Source: Burkholderiales bacterium
Lineage (GTDB): Bacteria > Pseudomonadota > Gammaproteobacteria > Burkholderiales > Burkholderiaceae_C
Direction: 5' to 3'
Assembly (NCBI GenBank): GCA_016702555.1
Contig: JADJDV010000004.1
Coordinates: forward strand, 248,001 to 312,000
Length of the DNA: 64,000 bases
This document shows, one piece after another, positions 36,401 through 43,404 of this stretch. The position numbers and the translations under genes are program-made. How positions within the stretch are numbered: the stretch's first letter is position 1; every line of letters starts with the position of its first letter. The notes beneath the pieces were generated by a model that saw nothing but the letters and a program-made list of their open reading frames with translations, had not been told where the DNA came from and searched no databases.

Positions 36401-37251
36401 CTGAAGCTCTTGCCAGCGCCCCGACCGCCGAGGCGCCCGCGCTCACGGCCGCGGCCTACAAGTCCGACTACAAGCCGATCTGGTGCCCCGGCTGCGGCGA
36501 CTACACCGTGCTCAACGCCGTACTGAAGGCCATGGCCGCGGTCGGCCGGCCACCGCACGAGGTGGCGGTGGTCTCGGGCATCGGCTGCTCCTCGCGCATC
36601 CCGGCCTACACCTCGTGCTACGGCTTCCACGGCGTGCACGGGCGCTCGCTGGCGGCCGCCACCGGCCTCAAGGTGGCGCGCCCCGACCTGCAGGTGCTGG
36701 TGGCCAGCGGCGACGGCGACGGCTACTCGATCGGCGGCAACCACTTTCTGCACGCCTGCCGGCGCAACGTCGACATGACCTACATGGTGATGGACAACCA
36801 CGTCTACGGCATGACCAAGGGCCAGCCCTCGCCCACCACCGAGCCGGACTGGGATTCCAAGCTCTCGCCCGGCGGCACCGGCCTGCGCGTGTTCCACCCC
36901 CTGGTGGTGGCGCTGGCTTCGGGCGCCAACTTCGTCGCCCGCGCCTTCGCCGGCGACCAGAACGGCACCGCCGACATCCTGGCGCGGGCAATGCAGCACC
37001 CGGGCTTTTCCTTCGTCGAGATCCTCAGCCCCTGCGTCACCTTCCGGCCCGAGCAGCGCGGCTGGAAGGACGTGGTGCGCCCGGCGCCGGTGGGCCCGAC
37101 CTCCAACCCCGAGCAAGCCGCGCGCCGCCTGATGACCGACGACGGCATCAACATCGGCGTGCTCTACGTCGGCAACCGCCCGGCCTTCGCCCTGCCCCCG
37201 CGCCGGGCCAGCCAGACCCCCCAGGACCTCGAAGCGGAGTTCGCACTATGA
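36397..37251 (+). CDS. korB: 2-oxoglutarate:ferredoxin oxidoreductase beta subunit
   Basis: A 284-residue thiamine-diphosphate subunit with IWCPGCGDYTVL near the start and the TPP/Mg motif GDGDGYSIGGNHFLHACRRN; GIGCSSRIPAY is also typical of the family. It pairs with KorA. ATGA overlaps at both ends (korA upstream and the rubrerythrin gene downstream) show tight coupling. Substrate assignment (2-oxoglutarate rather than another 2-oxoacid) rests on the aromatic context, where KorAB supplies electrons for benzoyl-CoA reductase. Confidence 0.92.
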   Translation: MTEALASAPTAEAPALTAAAYKSDYKPIWCPGCGDYTVLNAVLKAMAAVGRPPHEVAVVSGIGCSSRIPAYTSCYGFHGVHGRSLAAATGLKVARPDLQVLVASGDGDGYSIGGNHFLHACRRNVDMTYMVMDNHVYGMTKGQPSPTTEPDWDSKLSPGGTGLRVFHPLVVALASGANFVARAFAGDQNGTADILARAMQHPGFSFVEILSPCVTFRPEQRGWKDVVRPAPVGPTSNPEQAARRLMTDDGINIGVLYVGNRPAFALPPRRASQTPQDLEAEFAL

Positions 37252-37784
37252 GCCAGACCACCACCCTGACCCAGCCGGCGGTCCCCGCCACCATCGAGGA
37301 CTTCATGGCCCAGGCCATCGCCATGGAGTTCGAGGCGGTCGAGCGCTACCAGGAACTGGCCGACGCCATGGAAACGCACAACAACGCCGAGGTGGCCGCG
37401 CTGTTCCGCAAGATGTCGGTCATCGAAAACAAGCACGCCGAGCAGATGCTGGCCGAGATGGGCTGGAGCGAGATCCCGCCCGGCACCAGCGCGCAGCGCT
37501 GGGAAGGCTTCGAGTCGGCCGAAGTGGTGGCGATGGACGACATCCACTACCTGATGACGCCCTGGCACGCGCTGCAGCTGGCGCTGAAGGCCGAACAGCG
37601 CGCGGTGCGCTTCTTCGAGGCGCTGACCGAGGCGGCGCAGTCGGAGCCGGTGCGCAAGGCGGCGCTGGAGCTGCTGGAGGAAGAGCGCGAGCACGTCGAG
37701 CTGATCCTCGGCTGGCTTAAAAAAGTGCCGCAACCCGACAGCGACTGGTACGAAGACCCGGACCCGCCGCGCTACGACACATGA
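37248..37784 (+). CDS. Rubrerythrin-like ferritin-superfamily protein
   Basis: A 178-residue four-helix protein with EFEAVERYQELA and ENKHAEQML for the first helix pair, then KAEQRAVRFFEAL and EEEREHVELIL for the second, giving the Glu/His ligands of a di-iron site. Unlike classical rubrerythrin it has no rubredoxin domain. It is translationally coupled to korB, suggesting peroxide or oxygen protection of the ferredoxin-linked enzymes. It is a relative of the rubrerythrin part of the ligase fusion at 16072-18192. Confidence 0.85.
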   Translation: MSQTTTLTQPAVPATIEDFMAQAIAMEFEAVERYQELADAMETHNNAEVAALFRKMSVIENKHAEQMLAEMGWSEIPPGTSAQRWEGFESAEVVAMDDIHYLMTPWHALQLALKAEQRAVRFFEALTEAAQSEPVRKAALELLEEEREHVELILGWLKKVPQPDSDWYEDPDPPRYDT

Positions 37785-37826
37785 ACCGCCCCGCCCCCAC
37801 CACCCCATGCCACTGAAGGAATCACC

Positions 37827-38231
37827 ATGATGCGCACCTTGTTGCCCGCAGGCTGGGCACCGCCGATCGGCTACGCCAATGGCATCGAAGCCGATGGCAG
37901 CGGCCGCATCGTGTTCGTCTCGGGCCAGGTCGGCTGGAACGCGCAGCAGCAGTTCGAGTCGGAAGACATCGCCCCGCAGTTCGAGCAGGCCTTGGGCAAC
38001 GTGCTGGCGGTGCTGGCCGAGGCCGGTGGGCGGGCCGAGCACATCTGCCGCCTGACGGCCTACTGCTGCGACAAGCCGGGCTACCTGGCGGCGCGCGCCG
38101 AGTTGGGCCCGATCTGGCGTCGCCTGATGGGGCGCCACTACCCGGCCATGAGCATGATCTTCGTGTCCGACCTGCTCGACCATCCGGGCAAGATCGAACT
38201 GGAAGCCACCGCCGTTGTGCCGCGCCCCTAG
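37827..38231 (+). CDS. RidA-family (YjgF/UK114) protein
   Basis: A 134-residue RidA-like protein: IVFVSGQVGWNAQQQF near residue 30, then FEQALGNVLAVLAEAGGRAEHICRLTAY and the C-terminal IELEATAVVP with the conserved Glu. RidA enzymes hydrolyse enamine/imine intermediates; other members are thought to act on catabolic intermediates. It is 42 bp after the rubrerythrin gene and preceded by GAAGGA. Whether it serves the aromatic pathway is open. Confidence 0.85.
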   Translation: MMRTLLPAGWAPPIGYANGIEADGSGRIVFVSGQVGWNAQQQFESEDIAPQFEQALGNVLAVLAEAGGRAEHICRLTAYCCDKPGYLAARAELGPIWRRLMGRHYPAMSMIFVSDLLDHPGKIELEATAVVPRP

Positions 38232-38328
38232 AATGCGGCCCGGCGCGCACCGCAAGTACACGAAACCCGCCGCTCATTCGTTGACATGTCGCAAAAGGTG
38301 CGCTGTCTTTAATTCTGGATTTTTAATC

Positions 38329-38342
38329 GGTACTAAAATACC
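38329..38342. promoter_or_regulatory. GGTA-N6-TACC palindrome upstream of GNAT-Rrf2 operon
   Basis: GGTACTAAAATACC lies 39 bp before the GNAT start. It is the expected place for autoregulation by the Rrf2 protein of the operon. An FNR-like TTGACATGTCGCAA at 38281-38294 is weaker and lies 48 bp away. Confidence 0.68.
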
Positions 38343-38381
38343 GAATTAAGTCTTCGCTCAAGTCTTCGCTCGAATGCCTGC

Positions 38382-38915
38382 ATGAGTTCACGCCCCGCCA
38401 CCGTCGCCCCGCCGACCCGTGCCGCCAAGCCCGCACCGCGCCGCCGCGGCCCACCGACCACGCCGCAAACCCATCCCGTCGAAGTGCGCGCCGCCCGGCG
38501 CACCGACCTGAAGGCCATCGCCGCCATCGACCACGCCATCAGCGGCGAGGAGCGCCACGCCTACTGGCTGCAGGTGTTTCGCCGCTACGGCAGCGGCGAG
38601 CACCGCGATTCGCGCTTTCTGGTCGCCGTCGCCGAGGGCACGGTGATCGGCCTGATCGTCGGCGAGGTGCGCGACTGGGAGTTCGGCTCGCCGCCCTGCG
38701 GCTGGATCTTCGGCATCGAGGTCGATCCGGCGGTGCGCCAGCGCGGCGTCGGCGAGTTGCTGCTGAACGCCATCGCGGCGCAGTTCCGGCGCGCCGGCGC
38801 GCGCACCATCCGCACCGTGCTGCAGCGCGAGAACACGCTCATCCTGTCCTTCTTCCGGGGCCAGGGGATGATGGCCGGGCCGCTGCTGTCGCTCGAGATG
38901 GACATCGACAATTGA
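38382..38915 (+). CDS. GNAT N-acetyltransferase, BadL-like
   Basis: A 177-residue acetyltransferase. A Pro/Ala/Arg-rich N-terminus of ~28 residues precedes the GNAT domain: FLVAVAEGTVIGLIVGEV (strand beta4 region), FGIEVDPAVRQRGVGELLLNAI with the acetyl-CoA R/Q-x2-G loop (RQRGVG), and a C-terminal VLQRENTLILSFFRGQGM. It is 16 bp upstream of an Rrf2 regulator. In R. palustris, BadL is a GNAT that acetylates aminobenzoates to effectors of the Rrf2 repressor BadM; the gene pair here suggests an analogous relay. Its substrate is not proven by sequence, and protein acetylation is also possible. Confidence 0.75.
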   Translation: MSSRPATVAPPTRAAKPAPRRRGPPTTPQTHPVEVRAARRTDLKAIAAIDHAISGEERHAYWLQVFRRYGSGEHRDSRFLVAVAEGTVIGLIVGEVRDWEFGSPPCGWIFGIEVDPAVRQRGVGELLLNAIAAQFRRAGARTIRTVLQRENTLILSFFRGQGMMAGPLLSLEMDIDN

Positions 38916-38931
38916 CCCCCAAAGGCACGCC

Positions 38932-39438
38932 ATGAAGCTGCAGAAGAACACCTTGCTCGCGCTGTCCAGCGTGCTGGAAATCGCGGGCCAGCCGCAGCGC
39001 CATCTGGCGGCCGGCGAGATCGCCGACAAGTACCAGGTGTCGTCGCACCACCTGGCCAAGGTGCTGGCCGAACTGGTGCGCGCCGGCCTGGTCGAGTCGG
39101 TGCGCGGGGCCGGCGGCGGCTACCGCTTCATCGCCAACGCCTCGCGCGTGACGCTGCTGGACGTGATCGAACTGTTTGAGGACATCGCACCGACGCGCCG
39201 CCACCCGCCACCGCCCGACGCCAACCCGGTCGAGCAGGCGCTGCACGCGGTGCTGAGCGAAACCGACGACAACAGCGTCGCCACCTTCAGCTCGATCACC
39301 CTGGCCACCATGCTGCGCATGATCGCGCGCCAGCAGGGTTCGGCCCAGGTGCTCAAGCTGCCCGATCGCCGCCCCGCCCCGGTGCTGGCACTGGCCGATC
39401 TGCAGCGGCTGCGCGGCACCGGCACACACGCGGACTGA
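38932..39438 (+). CDS. Rrf2-family transcriptional regulator, BadM-like, without cysteines
   Basis: A 168-residue Rrf2 protein. The winged HTH is AGEIADKYQVSSHHLAKVLAELVRAGLVESVRGAGGGYRF (given as the conserved run, residues ~27-66), with the family's RGAGGGY wing; IELFEDI leads into the dimer helix. I find no cysteine anywhere in it, so it cannot hold an Fe-S cluster like IscR or NsrR and more likely senses a small molecule. BadM of R. palustris, an Rrf2 repressor of benzoyl-CoA reductase genes, is the closest functional precedent. It is co-transcribed with the GNAT gene and downstream of a GGTA palindrome. Confidence 0.8.
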   Translation: MKLQKNTLLALSSVLEIAGQPQRHLAAGEIADKYQVSSHHLAKVLAELVRAGLVESVRGAGGGYRFIANASRVTLLDVIELFEDIAPTRRHPPPPDANPVEQALHAVLSETDDNSVATFSSITLATMLRMIARQQGSAQVLKLPDRRPAPVLALADLQRLRGTGTHAD

Positions 39439-39472
39439 TTCGATTGCGGCCGCGAACGGGCCGCCGATCGCC

Positions 39473-39510
39473 CGTCACTCCCGCGTCGGCAGGAATCCAG
39501 AGACGACCAT
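39473..39510. repeat. Remnant of a CCCGC-type dispersed repeat
   Basis: Contains CGTCACTCCCGCGTCGGCAG and GAATCCAGAGACG, an eroded form of the common betaproteobacterial palindrome with sequence GTCATTCCCGCGCAGGCGGG. It lies in the short gap between the converging rrf2 and paaY-like genes and may assist termination. Confidence 0.45.
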
Positions 39511-39535
39511 GGATCGACGGCCGCCTGCTGAGCCC

Positions 39536-40129
39536 TCAGCGCCGCTCCAACGCCGACACGTCGGGCAGATCGAAACGCGGCCGCCCCGGCTCGGGCGCCG
39601 TCAGCGGCGCCACCGGCTGGAAGGTCTTCAGGCACCGCTCGGTCAAGCGGTGATACACGGCCGTTGCCGCGCGCTTGCCGGCCAGCTGTGCCTCGCTCAA
39701 CTCACGCACCACACGCGCCGGCGAGCCGACGCTGAGCGTGCGCGGCGGCAACTCGGTCCGCTCGGGCACGAACGAGCAGGCGCCGACGATGGCCTGCTCG
39801 CCCACCACCACCGCGTCCATCAGCACCGCCTGGATGCCCACCAGCGCGTCGCGCCGCACCGTGCAGCAATGCAGCACCGCGGCGTGGCCGATGTGGCCGT
39901 TTTCCTCCACCAGCATGTCGCGGTCGGGAAAGCTGTGCAGCACGCAAGCGTCCTGCACGTTGGCGCCGCGCTCCAGCACGATGCGGCCCAGATCGCCGCG
40001 CAGGCTGGCCGCCGGGCCAACGTAGCATTGCGGCCCGACGATCACGTCGCCGATCAGGATCGCATCGGGGTGCACGAAGGCGGTCGGATCGATCACCGGC
40101 ACCAGACCGTCGAGTGCGTAGCAGGGCAT
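39536..40129 (-). CDS. paaY: PaaY/CaiE-like hexapeptide-repeat protein (gamma-carbonic anhydrase fold)
   Basis: A 197-residue left-handed beta-helix protein with repeating LIGDVIVGPQCYVGPAASLRGD, then GHIGHAAVLHCCTV and GIQAVLMDAVVVGEQAIVGA. It ends in a helical tail like PaaY, a thioesterase that protects against dead-end aryl-CoA intermediates; gamma-carbonic anhydrases share the fold. The start ATG 40129 fits the family MPCYALDGLVPVI. It is co-directional with, and 35 bp after, the SufT-like gene. Either a thioesterase or a carbonic anhydrase role is possible; the His ligands GHIGH...H are present. Confidence 0.8.
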   Translation of the reverse strand: MPCYALDGLVPVIDPTAFVHPDAILIGDVIVGPQCYVGPAASLRGDLGRIVLERGANVQDACVLHSFPDRDMLVEENGHIGHAAVLHCCTVRRDALVGIQAVLMDAVVVGEQAIVGACSFVPERTELPPRTLSVGSPARVVRELSEAQLAGKRAATAVYHRLTERCLKTFQPVAPLTAPEPGRPRFDLPDVSALERR

Positions 40130-40164
40130 CGGATTTTCCGGGTTCGTGGCGCGCGGTTGGCCGA

Positions 40165-40728
40165 CTACAGCCCCACGGTCAGCAGCGCCGCCTCGGACAT
40201 GCGCGAGCGGTCCCAGGGCGGATCGAACACGATCTGCACGTCCACCTCGCCGACATGCGGCAGCGCCATCAGCTTGTCGCGCGCATCGTTGGCGATCACG
40301 TCGCCCATGCCGCAACCGGGCGCCGTCAGCGTCATGTCGATCTCGATGCGTTGCATTCCGGCGCTGCCGGACAGCGGCGTCACGTCGCAGCGGTAGACCA
40401 GCCCCAGCTCGACGATGTCGACCGGAATCTCCGGGTCGTAACAGGTGCGCAACACCTCCCAGGCCAGCCTGGGCACATCCTCGGGCGCGGTGTCGTCGGG
40501 AATGTCCACGCCCTCGGGTTCCGGCAGCCCCACCGCCGACGCGTCCTTGCCCGCCAGCCGCATCAGCTGCCCGTGTACCAGCAAGGAGTAGTTCGACCCC
40601 AGCGCCTGCGCCACCTGCGCCGAGGTGCCCGGCTGCAAATCCACCGGCGTGCCGTCCGGAATGCGCTCGACACGCACCAGGCGCTCCACCACGACCGGCT
40701 GGTAAAGGTAACTGCTGCCGGCGGTCAT
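40165..40728 (-). CDS. sufT: SufT-like MIP18/DUF59 Fe-S maturation protein
   Basis: A 187-residue protein: an N-terminal SufT-specific domain (residues 1-80, IPDGTPVDLQPGTSAQVAQALGS) and a MIP18/PaaD-type domain (VLRTCYDPEIPVDIVELGL, then TLTAPGCGMGDVIANDARDK with the conserved reactive Cys). SufT aids Fe-S cluster assembly under high demand. The phenol/benzoate enzymes here hold many clusters, which may explain its location. ATG 40728 fits the family start. A GGTA palindrome lies 154 bp upstream. Confidence 0.85.
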   Translation of the reverse strand: MTAGSSYLYQPVVVERLVRVERIPDGTPVDLQPGTSAQVAQALGSNYSLLVHGQLMRLAGKDASAVGLPEPEGVDIPDDTAPEDVPRLAWEVLRTCYDPEIPVDIVELGLVYRCDVTPLSGSAGMQRIEIDMTLTAPGCGMGDVIANDARDKLMALPHVGEVDVQIVFDPPWDRSRMSEAALLTVGL

Positions 40729-40881
40729 GGCTGTGCCTTGCAGTGCCACGCACCGGTCCTGTGGTGCCAATGCCCATGAATTGCGATAGTCATTTGATGC
40801 TCGCTTGATCGCGCCGCTCAGCCCGCGAAACGCAGGTCAGTCGCCCGCATCCAGCCCGAAAGGCACATTCGGAATATATTC

Positions 40882-40895
40882 GGTACGACGATACC
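40882..40895. promoter_or_regulatory. GGTA-N6-TACC palindrome upstream of sufT-paaY
   Basis: GGTACGACGATACC has both arms of the set, in the region upstream of sufT on the minus strand. No clear FNR box lies nearby. It links the Fe-S maturation gene to the same proposed regulator. Confidence 0.6.
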
Positions 40896-40957
40896 AAATT
40901 AAGCCTGGAAGCGCAATATTTGTTTCAACTGAATGGCCGCACGTGTGGCCGTGTTCA

Positions 40958-41490
40958 TGATTGTTCCAGCCGACCGAAAATTGACCCTCTGAGAGGCGAA
41001 GTGCCGAAGTAAATTTGACCGGGGTGTTCAACTGACCTGCTGAAGATTGAAGCAGCGGGGTTGCCAGGAGTGATCACCATGGACATGATGGGCAAAATCA
41101 GGCGGCTGCACTTTCGTGACCGTCTGTCGTTCACTGAGATTGCGCGGCGCACGGGCCTGTCGCGCAACACGGTCAAGACCTGGGTCAAGGCACCTGCTAC
41201 AACGCAGCCGAGATACCGCAGGAGCGCTCGGGCGGGCAAGCTCACCGCCTGGCATGACACGCTGATCCAGGCGCTGCGCGTTGACGCCAGGCGTCCCAGG
41301 CATGAGAGGCGCAGCGGCCGGGCGCTGCACGCGCAGATCAAGGCAGCGGGCTATCGCGGAAGCTACTCGCGCGTCACCGACTTCATCCGCGCCTGAGGCC
41401 AGGGCGGGGGAGAGACAGGCGCGCCACGCGCCGTCGTGCCGCTGGCGTTCGAGTTGGGCGAAGCCTTCCCGTTCGACTGGAGCGAATAAG
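40958..41490 (+). mobile_element. IS21-family remnant, left end and 5' part of istA only
   Basis: The left end contains three related repeats AATTGACC, AATTTGACC and AACTGACC (about 40979-41037), the multiple terminal repeats expected of IS21 elements. It is followed by an istA fragment. The element stops abruptly at 41490; no istB and no right end are seen. It marks the boundary between the catabolic island and housekeeping genes. Confidence 0.75.
41079..41490 (+). pseudogene. istA: IS21 transposase IstA, truncated with internal stop
   Basis: The frame from ATG 41079 encodes the IstA N-terminus MDMMGKIRRLHFRDRLSF and an HTH SFTEIARRTGLSRNTVKTWV, up to an in-frame TGA at 41394-41396 in place of the usual Trp codon. 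Past this the same frame continues as VVPLAFELGEAFPFDWSE, which is the first catalytic aspartate block of IstA, then stops at TAA (41488-41490). All the remaining DDE core is missing. It cannot transpose. Confidence 0.85.
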
Positions 41491-41606
41491 GCCTGTTGAT
41501 CAGCCAGGCCAGCAGCAGGCCCACCAGCCCCAGCGCAGCCTGCACCCAGGCCTGCGTCAGGGAGAAGGCTTGAAGCGGCAAGGCGGTGATCTATGCGGGC
41601 CTGGAA
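41491..41606. other. Gap with possible eroded membrane-protein fragment
   Basis: On the minus strand a short frame gives a hydrophobic stretch AWVQAALGLVGLLLAWLI ending at the IS21 break. It may be a residue of a gene cut by the insertion. I cannot name it, and it has an in-frame stop just upstream. Confidence 0.3.
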
Positions 41607-43250
41607 TCACACATCGATCGCCGTGGCCGACCCCGCCTGCTTGCGCAGCTCGAACTTCTGGATCTTGCCGGTGCTGGTCTTGGGTAACTCACCAAACACG
41701 ATGTAGCGCGGCACTTTGAAGCTGGCCAGGTGCTGCTTGCAATGGGCGACGACGTCTTCCTTGCTCACCTCGGCACCGGGTTTCAGCTCCAGGAACGCGC
41801 AGGGCGTCTCGCCCCATTTCTCGTCGGGCCGCGCCACCACGGCGGCGGCCAGCACGGCGGGGTGGCGATACAGCACGTCCTCGACCTCGATGGACGAGAT
41901 GTTCTCGCCGCCCGAGATGATGATGTCCTTGCTGCGGTCCTTGATCTTGATGTAGCCGTCGGGGTACTGCACCGCCAGGTCGCCGCTGTGAAACCAGCCG
42001 CCGGCAAAGGCCTCGTCGGTCGCCTTGGGGTTCTTCAGGTAGCCCTTCATGGCGATGTTGCCGCGGAACATGATCTCGCCCATGGTCTCGCCGTCCCACG
42101 GCACGGGCTGCATCGTGTTGGGGTCGAGCACGCGCGCGTCGCGCTGCAGGTGGTAGCGCACGCCCTGGCGCGCGTTCAGGCGCGCGCGCTCACCGATGTC
42201 CAGCTCGTTCCACGCGTCATGCTTGGCGCACACGGTGGCGGGGCCGTACACCTCGGTCAGGCCGTAGACGTGAGTCAAATCGAAGCCCATCTGCTCCATG
42301 CCCTCGATCATCGAAGCCGGTGGCGCGGCGCCGGCCACCATGCATTTCACGCCCGCCGGCACGCCGGCCTTCATCTCATCCGGCGCGTTGACCAGCAGGC
42401 CGTGCACGATGGGGGCGCCGCAGTAGTGCGTGACCCCGTGCTGGCGGATGGCGTCGAAGATCGCCTTGGCCTCGACCCGGCGCAGGCACACGTTGACCGC
42501 CGCGCGCGCTGCGACGGTCCACGGAAAGCACCAGCCGTTGCAGTGGAACATGGGCAGCGTCCACAGGTACACCGCGTGCTTGGGCAAGTCCCATTCCAGA
42601 ATGTTGCTGATGGCGTTGGTGGCCGCGCCGCGGTGGTGATAGACCACGCCCTTGGGATTGCCGGTGGTGCCGGAGGTGTAGTTGAGCGCGATGGCATCCC
42701 ACTCGTCGGCGGGGTACTTCCAGTCGAAATCGGGATCGCCTTGGGCCACGAAGGCGTCGTAGCTGATGCTGCCGATCTTCTGGCCTTCGCCGTACAGCGC
42801 GTCCTCGACGTCGATCACCAGCAGCGGTGCTTTCGACTCGCGCAGCGTCAGCGCCTTCTTGACGATGCCGGCGAACTCGGGGTCGACGATGATGGCCTTG
42901 GATTCGCCGTGGTCCAGCATGAAGGCCACGGCCTCGGGGTCGAGCCGCGTGTTCAGCGTGTTCAGCACGGCGCCGGCCATCGGGATGCCGAAGTGCGCCT
43001 CCACCATCGGCGGCGTGTTGGGCAGCATGGCGGCCACGGTGTCGTTCTTGCCGATGCCGTGCTGCGTGAGGGCGCTGGCGAGTTGACGGCAGCGCGCATA
43101 GGTTTCGCCCCAACTCTGGCGCAGATCGCCATGCACGATGGCCAGCTTGTCGGGATACACCTCGGCCGTGCGCTGGATGAAGGCCAGCGGCGTGAAGGGC
43201 GCGAAGTTGGCTTCGGTGCGCGGCAGGTCGGTGTCGAAGATGCTGGCCAT
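41607..43250 (-). CDS. Acyl-CoA synthetase (AMP-binding, medium-chain type)
   Basis: A 547-residue fatty acyl-CoA synthetase: LNYTSGTTGNPKGVVYHHRG (P-loop), VYGLTEVYGPATVC, GWFHSGDLAVQYPDGYIKI and the C-terminal STGKIQKFELR with the catalytic Lys. The sequence is of the AlkK/medium-chain class rather than the aryl-CoA type in the catabolic region. The start at ATG 43250 (MASIFDTDLPRTEANF) is the conserved one. It stands alone on the minus strand beside dnaG, as part of the ordinary chromosome. Confidence 0.85.
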   Translation of the reverse strand: MASIFDTDLPRTEANFAPFTPLAFIQRTAEVYPDKLAIVHGDLRQSWGETYARCRQLASALTQHGIGKNDTVAAMLPNTPPMVEAHFGIPMAGAVLNTLNTRLDPEAVAFMLDHGESKAIIVDPEFAGIVKKALTLRESKAPLLVIDVEDALYGEGQKIGSISYDAFVAQGDPDFDWKYPADEWDAIALNYTSGTTGNPKGVVYHHRGAATNAISNILEWDLPKHAVYLWTLPMFHCNGWCFPWTVAARAAVNVCLRRVEAKAIFDAIRQHGVTHYCGAPIVHGLLVNAPDEMKAGVPAGVKCMVAGAAPPASMIEGMEQMGFDLTHVYGLTEVYGPATVCAKHDAWNELDIGERARLNARQGVRYHLQRDARVLDPNTMQPVPWDGETMGEIMFRGNIAMKGYLKNPKATDEAFAGGWFHSGDLAVQYPDGYIKIKDRSKDIIISGGENISSIEVEDVLYRHPAVLAAAVVARPDEKWGETPCAFLELKPGAEVSKEDVVAHCKQHLASFKVPRYIVFGELPKTSTGKIQKFELRKQAGSATAIDV

Positions 43251-43404
43251 GGTGTGTGTCTCCGGATGCTTTGGCAAATCATACCCAGCGCTTGCGACGT
43301 GTTGCTGACGCAGCGGTCAGGGGTTTGACGCTTGTGCTGGCCGGGCGCACATTCCGGCCAGCAGCCCATCCAACCCAAAAAACCCCATCAGTCAAAATAC
43401 CCCC

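Noticed and set aside
40837..41031. Small minus-strand frame of 64 codons
   Set aside because: It crosses the palindrome and the IS21 left end and has no recognisable protein character.
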